Below, piece after piece: positions 8,754 to 16,883 of a DNA stretch of 64,000 bases. Under the pieces are notes generated by a model. It saw only the letters and a program-made list of their open reading frames with translations, was not told where the DNA came from and ran no database searches. Position 1 is the first letter of the stretch; each line of letters begins with the position of its first letter. The stretch spans positions 2,976,001 through 3,040,000 of the forward strand of contig NZ_CP045293.1 of NCBI RefSeq assembly GCF_009363075.1, given 5' to 3'. The translations under genes were made by a program, and so were the position numbers. This DNA is from Paenibacillus guangzhouensis (lineage in GTDB: Bacteria > Bacillota > Bacilli > Paenibacillales > Paenibacillaceae).

Positions 8754-9446
8754 TTAATCTTGTATTTCCTCACGTTTTAGTAGACGGAACGGCGAGCGAG
8801 AGTTCGCACTCTTCACATTCATCATCCCGCGATACCATAGATAGATCATGAGGGGAACGATATACCAGATCCAATACGTTTTGAACGTAAGTAGTACATA
8901 GTCATATACGCCATGCCAAAAGAGCGGAACAATCACTGCATATAGCAAGTATCGTCTCTTGCGTTTCCCTTCTGTGAATTTTGCTTTGCCAAAATAATAC
9001 CCCATCATGACACCAAATAGTGCATGTCCCGAAACAGGCAACAGCGCACGTATCAATAAAGTGCCAAACGAAGGATGGCTGTACCAGGCGTACATAAGAT
9101 TTTCTATCGTTGCAAATCCGAGCGAAACCGCAACGGTATAGAGAATACCATCATAAGGTTCATCGAATTCCGTATGATTATAAACAATGTGATAGATCAC
9201 GAACCATTTAACAGCTTCCTCAACGCCCGCGGATATACCGAAGGAGAATAAGTAAGGATTATCCCCTAACCAGAGCTGGATTCCATGCTGGATGATCATA
9301 ATCGGCAGGACAATGAGAAATCCGAGCAAAAATATTTTGACCACCATGGAGATAGGCTCACTGTCATAACGATCTTTCAAATAGAAATACACAAGCAACG
9401 CGATACCCGGCGCGATTGCTGCCGTTAGTATTGAGAACAATGGCAC
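8754..9446 (-). CDS. prsW: Glutamic-type intramembrane protease PrsW
   Basis: Polytopic membrane protease that in B. subtilis starts site-1 cleavage of the anti-sigma factor RsiW. The 230-residue protein has about seven hydrophobic segments and the family motifs: the EEAVKW glutamate pair near residue 67, the FATIEN segment, and histidines in the PVSGHALFGVMMGY and PLFWHGVYDY helices. The start is GTG at 9446 after AGGAGG. A basic tail (RSPFRLLKREEI) ends it. The rsiW/sigW partner genes are not in this window, so the substrate here is unknown. Confidence 0.93.
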   Translation of the reverse strand: MPLFSILTAAIAPGIALLVYFYLKDRYDSEPISMVVKIFLLGFLIVLPIMIIQHGIQLWLGDNPYLFSFGISAGVEEAVKWFVIYHIVYNHTEFDEPYDGILYTVAVSLGFATIENLMYAWYSHPSFGTLLIRALLPVSGHALFGVMMGYYFGKAKFTEGKRKRRYLLYAVIVPLFWHGVYDYVLLTFKTYWIWYIVPLMIYLWYRGMMNVKSANSRSPFRLLKREEIQD

Positions 9447-9464
9447 CGAATATGACCTCCTAAA

Positions 9465-9540
9465 GTTTTGCGAAGTAAAACTGACTTCGTGAGCATATGC
9501 ATGTTTTGCGGAGCAAAACTAACTTCGTAAGCAGGAACGA
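9465..9540. repeat. Two tandem copies of a 38-bp hairpin-forming repeat
   Basis: Units at 9465-9502 and 9503-9540 begin GTTTTGCG and share about 30 of 38 positions. Each holds a self-complementary part (AGTTTTGCGAAGTAAAACT in the first, GTTTTGCGGAGCAAAAC in the second) followed by AACTTCGT and AGCA. They lie in the 100-bp gap between the MecA-type gene and prsW, upstream of prsW. Confidence 0.75.
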
Positions 9541-9550
9541 GATCGCTACA

Positions 9551-10165
9551 TTACTGCAGCGGTGTGAAATGAGCGCAAATGGTGCCGACTGCATTCGACG
9601 GCATTACGACTTTGGCATACTCATCGAGTACGGCTGGCGTCACGGAAGTCGCCTCACCATATTCCGCAAGCAGTGCTATTAGTGCATTATATGCGCTTTG
9701 TTCTAAATCCTTTGGCTCGAGATGCAGAATGTAACGGTCTTTATAATAATATAACTTGCCTTCTTCCTCGACATGTGGTGCAATCAAATGAGCGAGGTCG
9801 ATCAAATGCTCGAAGTCAGCGAAGGCGTACATAATGGTATCGCTCTGTTCCATTGTTACTTCCATCTCATAGACTTCCTCTTCTAACTCGTCTTCTAAAT
9901 TCACTCCTAAAGAAGGAACATCATATTTTCCACGGGTCACGATGACCACCATACCTTGCGCGGGCAGTGCAAACACTTCAACAGCTAGCGGTCCTGTTGG
10001 ATCGAATCCAAGTTCCGTATAGGCTTGATCCATCATTTCGCTGAACAATTCATGGACTTTAGGGATTTCTCTCCACATATCTTCTTTTTGGATTCCGCGC
10101 TCTGACAAGTCATCGAACGTAAGGAAAATCCGTATCTTATTGGTACTTAGGCGTTCTATTTTCAT
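9551..10165 (-). CDS. MecA-family adaptor protein (MecA/YpbH)
   Basis: Adaptor that delivers proteins to the ClpCP protease and in Bacillus restrains competence. The 204-residue protein begins MKIERLSTNKIRIFLTFDDL, the hallmark N-terminal substrate-binding segment, contains an acidic linker (LEDELEEEVYEMEV) and ends in the C-terminal ClpC-binding domain with the FADFEHLIDLAHLI pattern. The ATG at 10165 follows GGAGGATCC. MecA and its paralogue YpbH cannot be told apart by eye, so no symbol is given. Positioned upstream of prsW, where B. subtilis has other genes. Confidence 0.88.
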   Translation of the reverse strand: MKIERLSTNKIRIFLTFDDLSERGIQKEDMWREIPKVHELFSEMMDQAYTELGFDPTGPLAVEVFALPAQGMVVIVTRGKYDVPSLGVNLEDELEEEVYEMEVTMEQSDTIMYAFADFEHLIDLAHLIAPHVEEEGKLYYYKDRYILHLEPKDLEQSAYNALIALLAEYGEATSVTPAVLDEYAKVVMPSNAVGTICAHFTPLQ

Positions 10166-10522
10166 GACAGGATCCTCCTTAAACAATCATGCTGATAATA
10201 TAGAAATAATCGAATGCATCTTCCATTATACCATTGAAAGCATCGGTTATAACAGTTTATGAAAAGACATATAATGTGTGCTCGAGGAACGCCCTCAGAT
10301 ATCATGGTAACACTAAATTTCCTCGTTTGCACTAGTTAAGTTCTAACCGCCAATAAAATAAAAACATACAAAAAAGAATCATATCACACATTTACATGTG
10401 CAACATGATTCTAGAGGCATCGGTAAGAAACCGTTCAATCGACAAAGAAATTATCGCATGAAATACGAAGATACGCCTATCGCCCTCGATGAGGACGGAT
10501 AAGCGTATCTTCTTGGTGCATC
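10166..10522. other. Gene-free interval with two hairpins
   Basis: 357 bases without a credible gene. The part next to mecA holds its upstream region, including AT-rich sequence. Hairpin 10375-10412 (AGAATCAT...ATGATTCT) followed by TTTTTT on the minus strand is a strong intrinsic terminator; a second inverted repeat at 10467-10513 (AAGATACGC...GCGTATCTT) lies directly after the YtxH-like gene. Nothing recognisable lies between them. Confidence 0.6.
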
Positions 10523-10966
10523 TTATAAGGAGGTATTATTCTCTTTCAGGATGGCGTCCACTTCGCGTTTGACAGTAGCTGATTTATTAATCAGATCCTT
10601 CAGCTGAGCGTGGCTGCTTGCACTTCCGCTGCTCGATGATAGGTCCGATCCGAACTCGGTATCAGACACGGTTGAAGATGCAAAGCTGGAAGTGGATGAC
10701 GATGACGGCGCAGACATCGCGAAGCTGCTTGGAGCTTGGCTCGTGTACGATGATGTTGTAGTTGTTGAAGAAGCAGCACTTGCATCCTCTTTGAACGCTG
10801 GGCTAAGCGTGACTTCAATAACTTTATCCTTGGCTTTGCTCATCCAATCATTGACAGTATGACCCATATCGCCTGCTTTGGCCATCATCATCTGCTTGTT
10901 ATTGCTAAGATATACGGCTGCCGCCGCACCAAGCACACCGCCAATCATAAAAGCTGTCATTTTCAC
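10523..10966 (-). CDS. YtxH-like small protein with serine-rich tail
   Basis: A 147-residue protein. The N-terminus MKMTAFMIGGVLGAAAAVYL is a single membrane segment of the YtxH/glycine-zipper kind; a short amphipathic helix follows (MSKAKDKVIEV), then a long low-complexity Ser/Ala/Thr stretch (about residues 58-120) and a charged helix at the end. The GTG start follows AAAGGAGG. YtxH-like proteins are often stress-linked but their function is not known, and the similarity here rests only on the first third. Confidence 0.6.
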   Translation of the reverse strand: MKMTAFMIGGVLGAAAAVYLSNNKQMMMAKAGDMGHTVNDWMSKAKDKVIEVTLSPAFKEDASAASSTTTTSSYTSQAPSSFAMSAPSSSSTSSFASSTVSDTEFGSDLSSSSGSASSHAQLKDLINKSATVKREVDAILKENNTSL

Positions 10967-11061
10967 GACGAAAACCTCCTTTTTATGATAAGATCATTAC
11001 ATATTGTGACCCTTCAGATGAAACTCATCCCGTTTAAAATAAGGAAATGGAGCTAACAAAC

Positions 11062-11910
11062 ATGAAGCTTACGCCCTCAAAATGGATCCTTCTGATCACA
11101 CTTGTCATTAGCCTGACTGCTTGCGGTCAACAAACCGAGCAACAAAGCCAAGCGGAGAATCAGCCAAAAGCAATATCGGAATCTAAACCTTCTGCGGTAA
11201 CCAACGAACCCCAAAAACAAGCTGAAAAACCTGTTGAGGAACCACTAAACAACGATAACCAGGTTGCTAAAACGTACATAATGAACAAAGTCTATAACAT
11301 TGTTCCTGCAAAGGACGGGACGGAGAAAAAAGTCGTCCTGCTTACGTTCGATGATGGACCCAAGGATGAGAAAATGATCAATCGCCTGATCGATACGTTG
11401 GACAAACACCATGCCAAAGCGATTTTTTTTGTCAATGGATATCGTGTCAAAGCGCATCCGGAGCTGCTAAAGCTGATCCACGATCGGGAACAAGTGATAG
11501 GCAACCATAGCTGGGATCACATCAATCTGAAGAAGGAATCCGAAGCCAGCATCAAAAAACAAATTGAAGATGTGCAGAAGATTGTCAAAGATACCGTCGG
11601 TGAATCACCGAAATTCTTCAGGCCGCCTTTCGGACTAGGGAATGACACTGTGCGCAGCATCGTAAAGAATAATGGGATGCTGTTCATGACATGGTCAAAT
11701 GGATCCCTCGATTGGGACTCGAAGAACAAAAATAAACCTGATGCGGTCATCAAAAACGTGCTCGAACAGCTCCATCCTGGCAGTAACATTCTGATGCACG
11801 AGCTGCCATGGACAGTCGATGCCTCAGATGAACTGCTGACCAAATTGGAAGACAAAGGCTATAGCTTCGTAAATCCGCTAGCTATTGATATCGGCGAAGA
11901 CATCCAGTAA
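11062..11910 (+). CDS. Polysaccharide deacetylase, lipoprotein
   Basis: Probable N-deacetylase of peptidoglycan or another N-acetylated glycan (NodB family, carbohydrate esterase 4). A lipoprotein signal peptide ends in the lipobox LTAC, then a Gln/Pro/Glu-rich linker to about residue 85, then the NodB domain with TFDDGP (catalytic base and metal Asp), GNHSWDH (metal His pair), FRPPFG and MHELPW. The ATG at 11062 has GGAG nine bases upstream; the earlier ATG at 11047 has no room for one. 282 residues. It is one of the few plus-strand genes and ends at a bidirectional terminator. Confidence 0.9.
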   Translation: MKLTPSKWILLITLVISLTACGQQTEQQSQAENQPKAISESKPSAVTNEPQKQAEKPVEEPLNNDNQVAKTYIMNKVYNIVPAKDGTEKKVVLLTFDDGPKDEKMINRLIDTLDKHHAKAIFFVNGYRVKAHPELLKLIHDREQVIGNHSWDHINLKKESEASIKKQIEDVQKIVKDTVGESPKFFRPPFGLGNDTVRSIVKNNGMLFMTWSNGSLDWDSKNKNKPDAVIKNVLEQLHPGSNILMHELPWTVDASDELLTKLEDKGYSFVNPLAIDIGEDIQ

Positions 11911-11913
11911 TTC

Positions 11914-11959
11914 AAAAAGCAATCCAGCGCCATGTACATGGCGGCTCGGATTGCTTTTC
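11914..11959. terminator. Bidirectional intrinsic terminator
   Basis: Inverted repeat AAGCAATCC...GGATTGCTT with a T-rich 3' side and A-rich 5' side, between the convergent deacetylase and phosphoesterase genes. Confidence 0.8.
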
Positions 11960-11960
11960 T

Positions 11961-12803
11961 TCATTTTGTGGCGTTATCTTGTTGATGGAGCGTAATGATA
12001 TGTACTTCGGCTGGGCAAAATAAACGAAGCGGCAGATGCGACGTACCGAATCCTCTACTGATGAAAACACGGATAAGCGCCTCGCTTCCCTTACGGACAA
12101 CACGGTCAAGTGTATATAATCCGCAGGAATACTGACGATAAATCCCGTGGGTGACGAGCGGACCAATGCCTGGCAATCGGAACTGTCCTCCATGCGTATG
12201 ACCCGCAAGGATAAGGTTAACCGGTTCATCATGCAACTGCTGGACAATTCCTGGATCGTGAACGAGCATCATCGTGAAGGCGGGTTGGAATCTTGGCTCT
12301 GAGAATGCGAGTCTCAAATTCGCCCGATCGGTCAGCAGATCATCTACACCGACAAGCCACACGCCTTGATTTTCTTTTTCCAGCCAAATCGCCTCATTAT
12401 CAATCACTTGCACGCCACATTCCCGGAGTACAATATCTAGTTGTCTATAGTCCGCCTTGTAATCATGATTGCCATGTACCGCATAGATGGGGGCGATCCT
12501 GCGTAGAAGCTGCATGTTACGCTTCACCCGCTCCAACGGCACCCCGCGTTCCGTCATATCCCCTCCGAGCAGGATCAATTCGATCTGTGTGTGATTCGCT
12601 GCTAGAGATGCAATCCATTCCTCCGAGATGTGACGGCGATGGATATCACTAATGAACAGGAACTTCGTCTCATGCCATGGATCAGGCAGCTCCGGGAGCG
12701 CAATATGCTCCTCCTGAATCACGGTATGTCCGGCTTCATAGCTCATTCGAATTAGAACGAGCACGATCAATCCAATCAATATCGCAATAATCACCCATAG
12801 CAC
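11961..12803 (-). CDS. Membrane-anchored metallophosphoesterase (YkuE-like)
   Basis: A calcineurin-like phosphoesterase with the full set of metal-binding blocks: SDIH near residue 53, GGDMTERG, GNHDYK and GHTHGGQ. An N-terminal hydrophobic segment (VIIAILIGLIVLVLI) anchors it, with the catalytic domain presumably outside. The GTG start follows GAGGGG. Related proteins act on UDP-sugars, lipids or cyclic nucleotides; the substrate cannot be read from the sequence. 280 residues. Downstream of, and on the same strand as, two small membrane protein genes. Confidence 0.88.
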   Translation of the reverse strand: MLWVIIAILIGLIVLVLIRMSYEAGHTVIQEEHIALPELPDPWHETKFLFISDIHRRHISEEWIASLAANHTQIELILLGGDMTERGVPLERVKRNMQLLRRIAPIYAVHGNHDYKADYRQLDIVLRECGVQVIDNEAIWLEKENQGVWLVGVDDLLTDRANLRLAFSEPRFQPAFTMMLVHDPGIVQQLHDEPVNLILAGHTHGGQFRLPGIGPLVTHGIYRQYSCGLYTLDRVVRKGSEALIRVFISRGFGTSHLPLRLFCPAEVHIITLHQQDNATK

Positions 12804-12827
12804 GTTAATTCTTCCCCTCGCTCCTGA

Positions 12828-13082
12828 TTATGCCATCATCTTACGACCCCAATACAATAACCCGATTAACAATAGAATAAAAAGTACGATAAGCGAATGA
12901 TAGAAAAGGCGCGTTAGCTTCCCACGCTGCGATGGATGAAGCTCACGCCTAGAGCCAAGTTCTTCGGATTTCTCCGAATCAACCGAAGCTTCCGGTTGCC
13001 CTTTCTCTTTCTTCCCTTCTCTTCGATCTTGGCGCGGTCTTCTTCGCCCGTATTTCTCAACTCGACTTAACTGCTTGCTCAT
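12828..13082 (-). CDS. Small basic protein with C-terminal membrane anchor, unknown
   Basis: An 84-residue protein: the first 60 residues are hydrophilic and strongly charged (RRRPRQDRREGKKEKG), and the last 20 form one transmembrane helix (FILLLIGLLYWGRKM). The ATG at 13082 has GGAGG and begins right after the CAAX protease stop, so the two are probably translated together. I recognise no family. A tail-anchored basic protein beside a membrane protease could be a partner or substrate, but this is conjecture. Confidence 0.65.
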   Translation of the reverse strand: MSKQLSRVEKYGRRRPRQDRREGKKEKGQPEASVDSEKSEELGSRRELHPSQRGKLTRLFYHSLIVLFILLLIGLLYWGRKMMA

Positions 13083-13085
13083 GAA

Positions 13086-13679
13086 TCATGAATCCCTCCG
13101 GTAACGAATGATCAGTCCTAATACGAAATCGACGATGAAATGTGTGATGATGGGTGCCCATAAGGTCCCCGCTTGGATGTAGATATACCCCATTCCGTAA
13201 CTGATCGCGAACACGAGTCCTGTCGGAATCCAATGCTTTAAATATCGTACATGAATGACTGCGAATAGAATACTCGTCCAATATGGTCCTAAGTTATGCT
13301 GAATCGCACCACGAAATAACACTTCCTCACAAATCGCTACCATCGCCGCAATGATGAAAATATGCCAGATCGGCCGCTTCTTGAACAACATGTCATTTAT
13401 TCCGCCATCATTCATCGCATCCTCTGGAACAAAACGTCCTGCTAGTAGATCTGCGGCTAATACAAGAACAGAGAGACCGACTCCCCAGTATAGAAATTCA
13501 ATTCCTTCTGGCCATGATAATAGAGTTATCGGATTTCTTCTCTGAAAAATAAGCCATATGATACCGATAATAAGAGTAAGAGCTTGCGTGATATACAAAT
13601 TAATCAATAATAAGCGATCATTGAGATCATGAACGGTGACTTGTTTGAGCTTGAAGCGTTTAAAGTTGATTTTTTTCAT
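13086..13679 (-). CDS. CPBP-family intramembrane metalloprotease (CAAX/Abi)
   Basis: Polytopic membrane protein of 197 residues with the CPBP motifs: EEVLFRGAIQ (motif 1, catalytic Glu pair and Arg, near residue 120), HVRYLKHW (motif 2) and a final HFIVDF (motif 3 His and Asp). The N-terminal 20 residues are basic and cytosolic. Family members are prenyl-CAAX proteases, bacteriocin-immunity proteins or regulators; the substrate is not known. ATG follows AGGCAGGA. Divergently placed from the plus-strand gene beginning at 13746. Confidence 0.88.
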   Translation of the reverse strand: MKKINFKRFKLKQVTVHDLNDRLLLINLYITQALTLIIGIIWLIFQRRNPITLLSWPEGIEFLYWGVGLSVLVLAADLLAGRFVPEDAMNDGGINDMLFKKRPIWHIFIIAAMVAICEEVLFRGAIQHNLGPYWTSILFAVIHVRYLKHWIPTGLVFAISYGMGYIYIQAGTLWAPIITHFIVDFVLGLIIRYRRDS

Positions 13680-13745
13680 CGTTGTCCTGCCTGTTCTTTA
13701 TATTGTATTCAAATTAAACTCATCGTAATCGAAGGAGCGCTTCAC

Positions 13746-14660
13746 ATGGAAAAAAGACCCTCTAGAATTTATCTCTTTTTTAGTCTCGGATTCATCTTCA
13801 TGCTTATCTGTGCGGTTGGATCCTTCTTTTATGGCTTGAAAGTTGGGACAGACCGGGCGGAAGCCAAATATGACGCAAAAACGGCTGCCACACAGCAAAT
13901 CAAACGAGTCGGAACGTATCCGCAGCAAGACCTAGTATCATTCTATCATACTGTTCTACTGCCGTATCGTGAATTTCAGAATACATGGTTCGAGGATATG
14001 GACCAATTAAATGCTGGCGACTCCGCGACAGATAATGCATCGATCGTTCGCGCTTTAGGCAAGCTTGCTGACGAGCAATACAAGCAGGCGAATCAAAATC
14101 CGATCAATGGCACCTCTCCATTGCTGCAAGATGCCCAGACAAATTATCTCAAAGCGTTGAAACTGTTCAGTACGGGTGCATCTAAATATACGAGCAAGGC
14201 GAACTCGATTCCAGGCCCGCTGGTGGCTGAGCAGCTCGCAAAGGATGAGTACATTAAAAATGCGATGAACTATTCCTTAAAAGCGCAAGAGCAAATGTTT
14301 TTTGCCATATTAAAATGGAGCAACACGATGAACTCCGAAATCCCTAAGCAAGCAGTATTCCAGCCGAAAGTATCGATGACCGAGTGGAAGAGCTATCCAA
14401 TTGCTGTGAAGAACCTGCTGATAACCAATATTCTGCTAGAGAAAAAGATCTATCAGCCTTACTATCCACAAGATATTACGACGAAAATCGATCAAATGAT
14501 TCAAAATGGCGGAACCCGAGATCTTAACGTGCAATCGATTCAACAATTCGTAGATTTATTGCAACGTACAGATGCGATAAAAGCCAATGAGTTTAAGAAA
14601 AACAAAAATCGATATTATCGAAATGAACTGCTGCCGCAGCTTCCATTCTTCTATGAATAA
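13746..14660 (+). CDS. Hypothetical membrane-anchored protein
   Basis: A 304-residue protein I do not recognise. The ATG at 13746 follows GAAGGAGC; the N-terminus MEKRPSRIYLFFSLGFIFML plus the next residues form one transmembrane segment, ending near residue 30. The remainder is hydrophilic, Gln/Asn/Lys-rich and probably helical and external, with repeated aromatic positions (for example FQNTWFEDMDQL) but no catalytic motif I can name. It stands alone, between the divergent CAAX protease and the serA leader, with no obvious terminator. Confidence 0.7.
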   Translation: MEKRPSRIYLFFSLGFIFMLICAVGSFFYGLKVGTDRAEAKYDAKTAATQQIKRVGTYPQQDLVSFYHTVLLPYREFQNTWFEDMDQLNAGDSATDNASIVRALGKLADEQYKQANQNPINGTSPLLQDAQTNYLKALKLFSTGASKYTSKANSIPGPLVAEQLAKDEYIKNAMNYSLKAQEQMFFAILKWSNTMNSEIPKQAVFQPKVSMTEWKSYPIAVKNLLITNILLEKKIYQPYYPQDITTKIDQMIQNGGTRDLNVQSIQQFVDLLQRTDAIKANEFKKNKNRYYRNELLPQLPFFYE

Positions 14661-14799
14661 CAAGAAAAAAAGCAGTAATAGCATCATAACAAACCTTTGA
14701 ATCACTATTCAAGTTCGCGACATAATGAAGACTTTTTTTGACAATGAATGACCAACTCTGAAGATTGTGTGACAAAAATCACAGTTATGCAAGTTCCTA
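14661..14799 (+). promoter_or_regulatory. CRP/FNR-type palindrome upstream of the serA promoter
   Basis: Within this gene-free stretch, TGTGA-N6-TCACA (14768-14783) is an exact match to the consensus of the CRP/FNR superfamily, including Bacillus Fnr. Its centre is about 60 bases before the predicted serA start of transcription. No other function was seen in the stretch. Confidence 0.5.
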
Positions 14800-14828
14800 T
14801 TGACACTTTTCATTTCCGATGATAAATT
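14800..14828 (+). promoter_or_regulatory. Sigma-A promoter of serA
   Basis: Perfect TTGACA (14800-14805), 17-base spacer, TAAATT (14823-14828). Transcription should start near 14835, just ahead of the T-box leader. Confidence 0.75.
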
Positions 14829-14839
14829 AATGGAAATAA

Positions 14840-15113
14840 ATTGTGAAAAGCATTGATGGAACGAACACTAATGCAGCCTACAGAGAGCCGATGGTTGGTG
14901 GAAATCGGCGGTGAGCAACAGTCAGTTCAGCAGTCCTGAGTTATTGCATTGAAATGTGAGTAGGTGCAATCGGCAGAATCCGTTATCGTTCATGGTCTTC
15001 GGACCGATTGAGGCTGCTAGGTTCATCAGCAGCGAATTAGGGTGGCACCACGAATTAAACTCTCGTCCCTTACTACGGTAGTAGTATGCGGATTGAGAGT
15101 TTTTATTTTTTTT
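14840..15113 (+). promoter_or_regulatory. T-box leader of serA, serine-responsive
   Basis: A tRNA-sensing leader. The T-box core GGTGGCACCACG sits at 15041-15052, followed by a terminator stem AACTCTC (15058-15064) with GAGAGTT (15095-15101) and a long T run. Stem I shows the AGAGAG element, the terminal GGTTGGTG loop region and, in the place where the specifier is expected, AGC (14929-14931), a serine codon. Uncharged tRNA-Ser would favour readthrough into serA. The specifier is inferred from pattern position; a TCC (also Ser) lies five bases on. Confidence 0.85.
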
Positions 15114-15137
15114 AACCAATAAAGGGAGGTTTACACA

Positions 15138-16724
15138 ATGTACAAAGTATTAGTATCGGATCCGATCAGTGACATGGGTATTCAGCAATTGGTTGACGCC
15201 GCCGACATTTCGGTAGAAAAGAAGACAGGACTCAGCGAAGATGAGCTCGTCGCAATTATTGGGGAATATGATGCCCTACTCGTCCGCAGCCAGACTCGGG
15301 TTACGGCTCGCATTATGGAAGCCGGCAAAAATTTGAAAGTGGTTGGTCGCGCAGGGGTCGGCGTTGATAATATCGACCTTGAAGCAGCAACCAAGCAAGG
15401 GATTATCGTCATCAATGCACCAGACGGAAATACGATTACAACTTGTGAACACACTTTCGCGATGATGATGGCATTGTCCCGTCATATTCCACAAGCTTAC
15501 ATGAAGACCGTTCAAGGCGAATGGGACCGGAAGTCCTTCCTCGGTGTCGAACTTCGTAATAAGACACTAGGCGTCCTTGGTATGGGCCGTATCGGCAGTG
15601 AAGTTGCCAAGCGCGCCAAAGCATTCGGGATGGAGATCCTTGCTTATGATCCGTTCCTGACAGAAGAACGCGCAGAGAAACTACAAGTGACACTCGCAAC
15701 GGTCGATGACATTATCCGTAACGCAGATTTCATGACGGTGCATACACCATTGACGCCTGAGACACGTCATATGATCTCCAGACCTCAATTCGAAGTCATG
15801 AAAAAAGGTATGCGTATCATTAACTGTGCTCGCGGTGGTGTGGTTGATGAACTAGCCCTTGTAGAAGCAATCGATCAAGGGATCGTCGCAGGAGCTGCAT
15901 TCGACGTATTCGAAGAAGAGCCTCCTCGCGCAGATCACCCGTTCTTGAAGCATCCGAAAATCGTGGTAACGCCGCATTTGGGCGCATCGACAATCGAAGC
16001 ACAAGAGAACGTCGCAATTGATGTATCGGAGCAAGTTCTTCACATTCTACGCAGTGAGCCGTACAAAAATGCCGTGAACATGCCTCAAGTGCCTGCGAAC
16101 GTGCTGAACAAGCTGCAGCCATACTTCAAGCTGGGTGAACAACTGGGCGTATTCGTCGCTCAAATGATTCACGGTCCGGTGCAAGAGATTCACGTCAAAT
16201 ATTCCGGCGATTTAGCGGATTTCGATACGCAGCCAATTACACGCCATATTATTAAAGGCGTACTGTCCTTCCATCTTGGTTCGGATGTGAACATTATCAA
16301 CTCCATGCATCTTGCTAAAGTTCGCGATGTGAACGTTGTCGTGCAAAAGTCAGCGGCAACAAAAGGCTTCACGAATCTCTTGCAAGTAACATTAAAATCT
16401 TCGACGGAAGAACGTCTCGTTGCAGGAACCCTGCTTAACGGTTATGGTGAACGCATTGTTCAAATTGATCGCTTCACAGTAGACGTTGCGCCAGAAGGAA
16501 CGCTGATTCTGATTTCTCATACGGATAAACCAGGTATGATCGGAAGCGTAGGAACAACGCTAGGCAACAATGACGTCAACATCGCAACGATGCAAGTAGG
16601 ACGTTCTGAGGCCGGCGGAAATGCCATTATGGCGCTATCGGTTGATCGCAGATTGCCAAAAGACGTGCTCGGACAATTGCTTCAAATTGACGGCATTCTG
16701 AAAGCTAAGGAAATTACATTGTAA
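15138..16724 (+). CDS. serA: D-3-phosphoglycerate dehydrogenase
   Basis: First committed enzyme of serine synthesis, oxidising 3-phosphoglycerate with NAD. The 528-residue long form has the N-terminal substrate domain, the Rossmann domain with [18 protein letters not shown], the catalytic segment [14 protein letters not shown] and the PHLGAST histidine, followed by the allosteric-substrate-binding domain and a C-terminal ACT domain ([20 protein letters not shown]) for feedback. ATG follows AAGGGAGG. The T-box leader ties expression to serine-tRNA charging. A terminator follows; no aminotransferase serC is adjacent. Confidence 0.97.
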   Translation: MYKVLVSDPISDMGIQQLVDAADISVEKKTGLSEDELVAIIGEYDALLVRSQTRVTARIMEAGKNLKVVGRAGVGVDNIDLEAATKQGIIVINAPDGNTITTCEHTFAMMMALSRHIPQAYMKTVQGEWDRKSFLGVELRNKTLGVLGMGRIGSEVAKRAKAFGMEILAYDPFLTEERAEKLQVTLATVDDIIRNADFMTVHTPLTPETRHMISRPQFEVMKKGMRIINCARGGVVDELALVEAIDQGIVAGAAFDVFEEEPPRADHPFLKHPKIVVTPHLGASTIEAQENVAIDVSEQVLHILRSEPYKNAVNMPQVPANVLNKLQPYFKLGEQLGVFVAQMIHGPVQEIHVKYSGDLADFDTQPITRHIIKGVLSFHLGSDVNIINSMHLAKVRDVNVVVQKSAATKGFTNLLQVTLKSSTEERLVAGTLLNGYGERIVQIDRFTVDVAPEGTLILISHTDKPGMIGSVGTTLGNNDVNIATMQVGRSEAGGNAIMALSVDRRLPKDVLGQLLQIDGILKAKEITL

Positions 16725-16744
16725 TCATAACGCACTCTTGCTAA

Positions 16745-16794
16745 GAAGCCCTCTGATTGCCACATGCTGGCGATGGAGGGCCTTTTCTTTGCTG
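16745..16794 (+). terminator. Intrinsic terminator of serA
   Basis: AAGCCCTC...GAGGGCCTT stem followed by TTTCTTT, shortly after the serA stop. Confidence 0.8.
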
Positions 16795-16843
16795 CGATGT
16801 TCCACGAACAACAAGATTTAACTGCCTCCTTCACCAAAAAACA

Positions 16844-16875
16844 CAAAAAACACCCTCATAACGAGAGTGTTTGTC
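16844..16875 (-). terminator. Intrinsic terminator of the res operon
   Basis: Minus-strand hairpin AACACTCTCG...GAGGGTGTT followed by TTTTTG, about ten bases beyond the resE stop. Confidence 0.8.
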
Positions 16876-16883
16876 ATTTCAAT

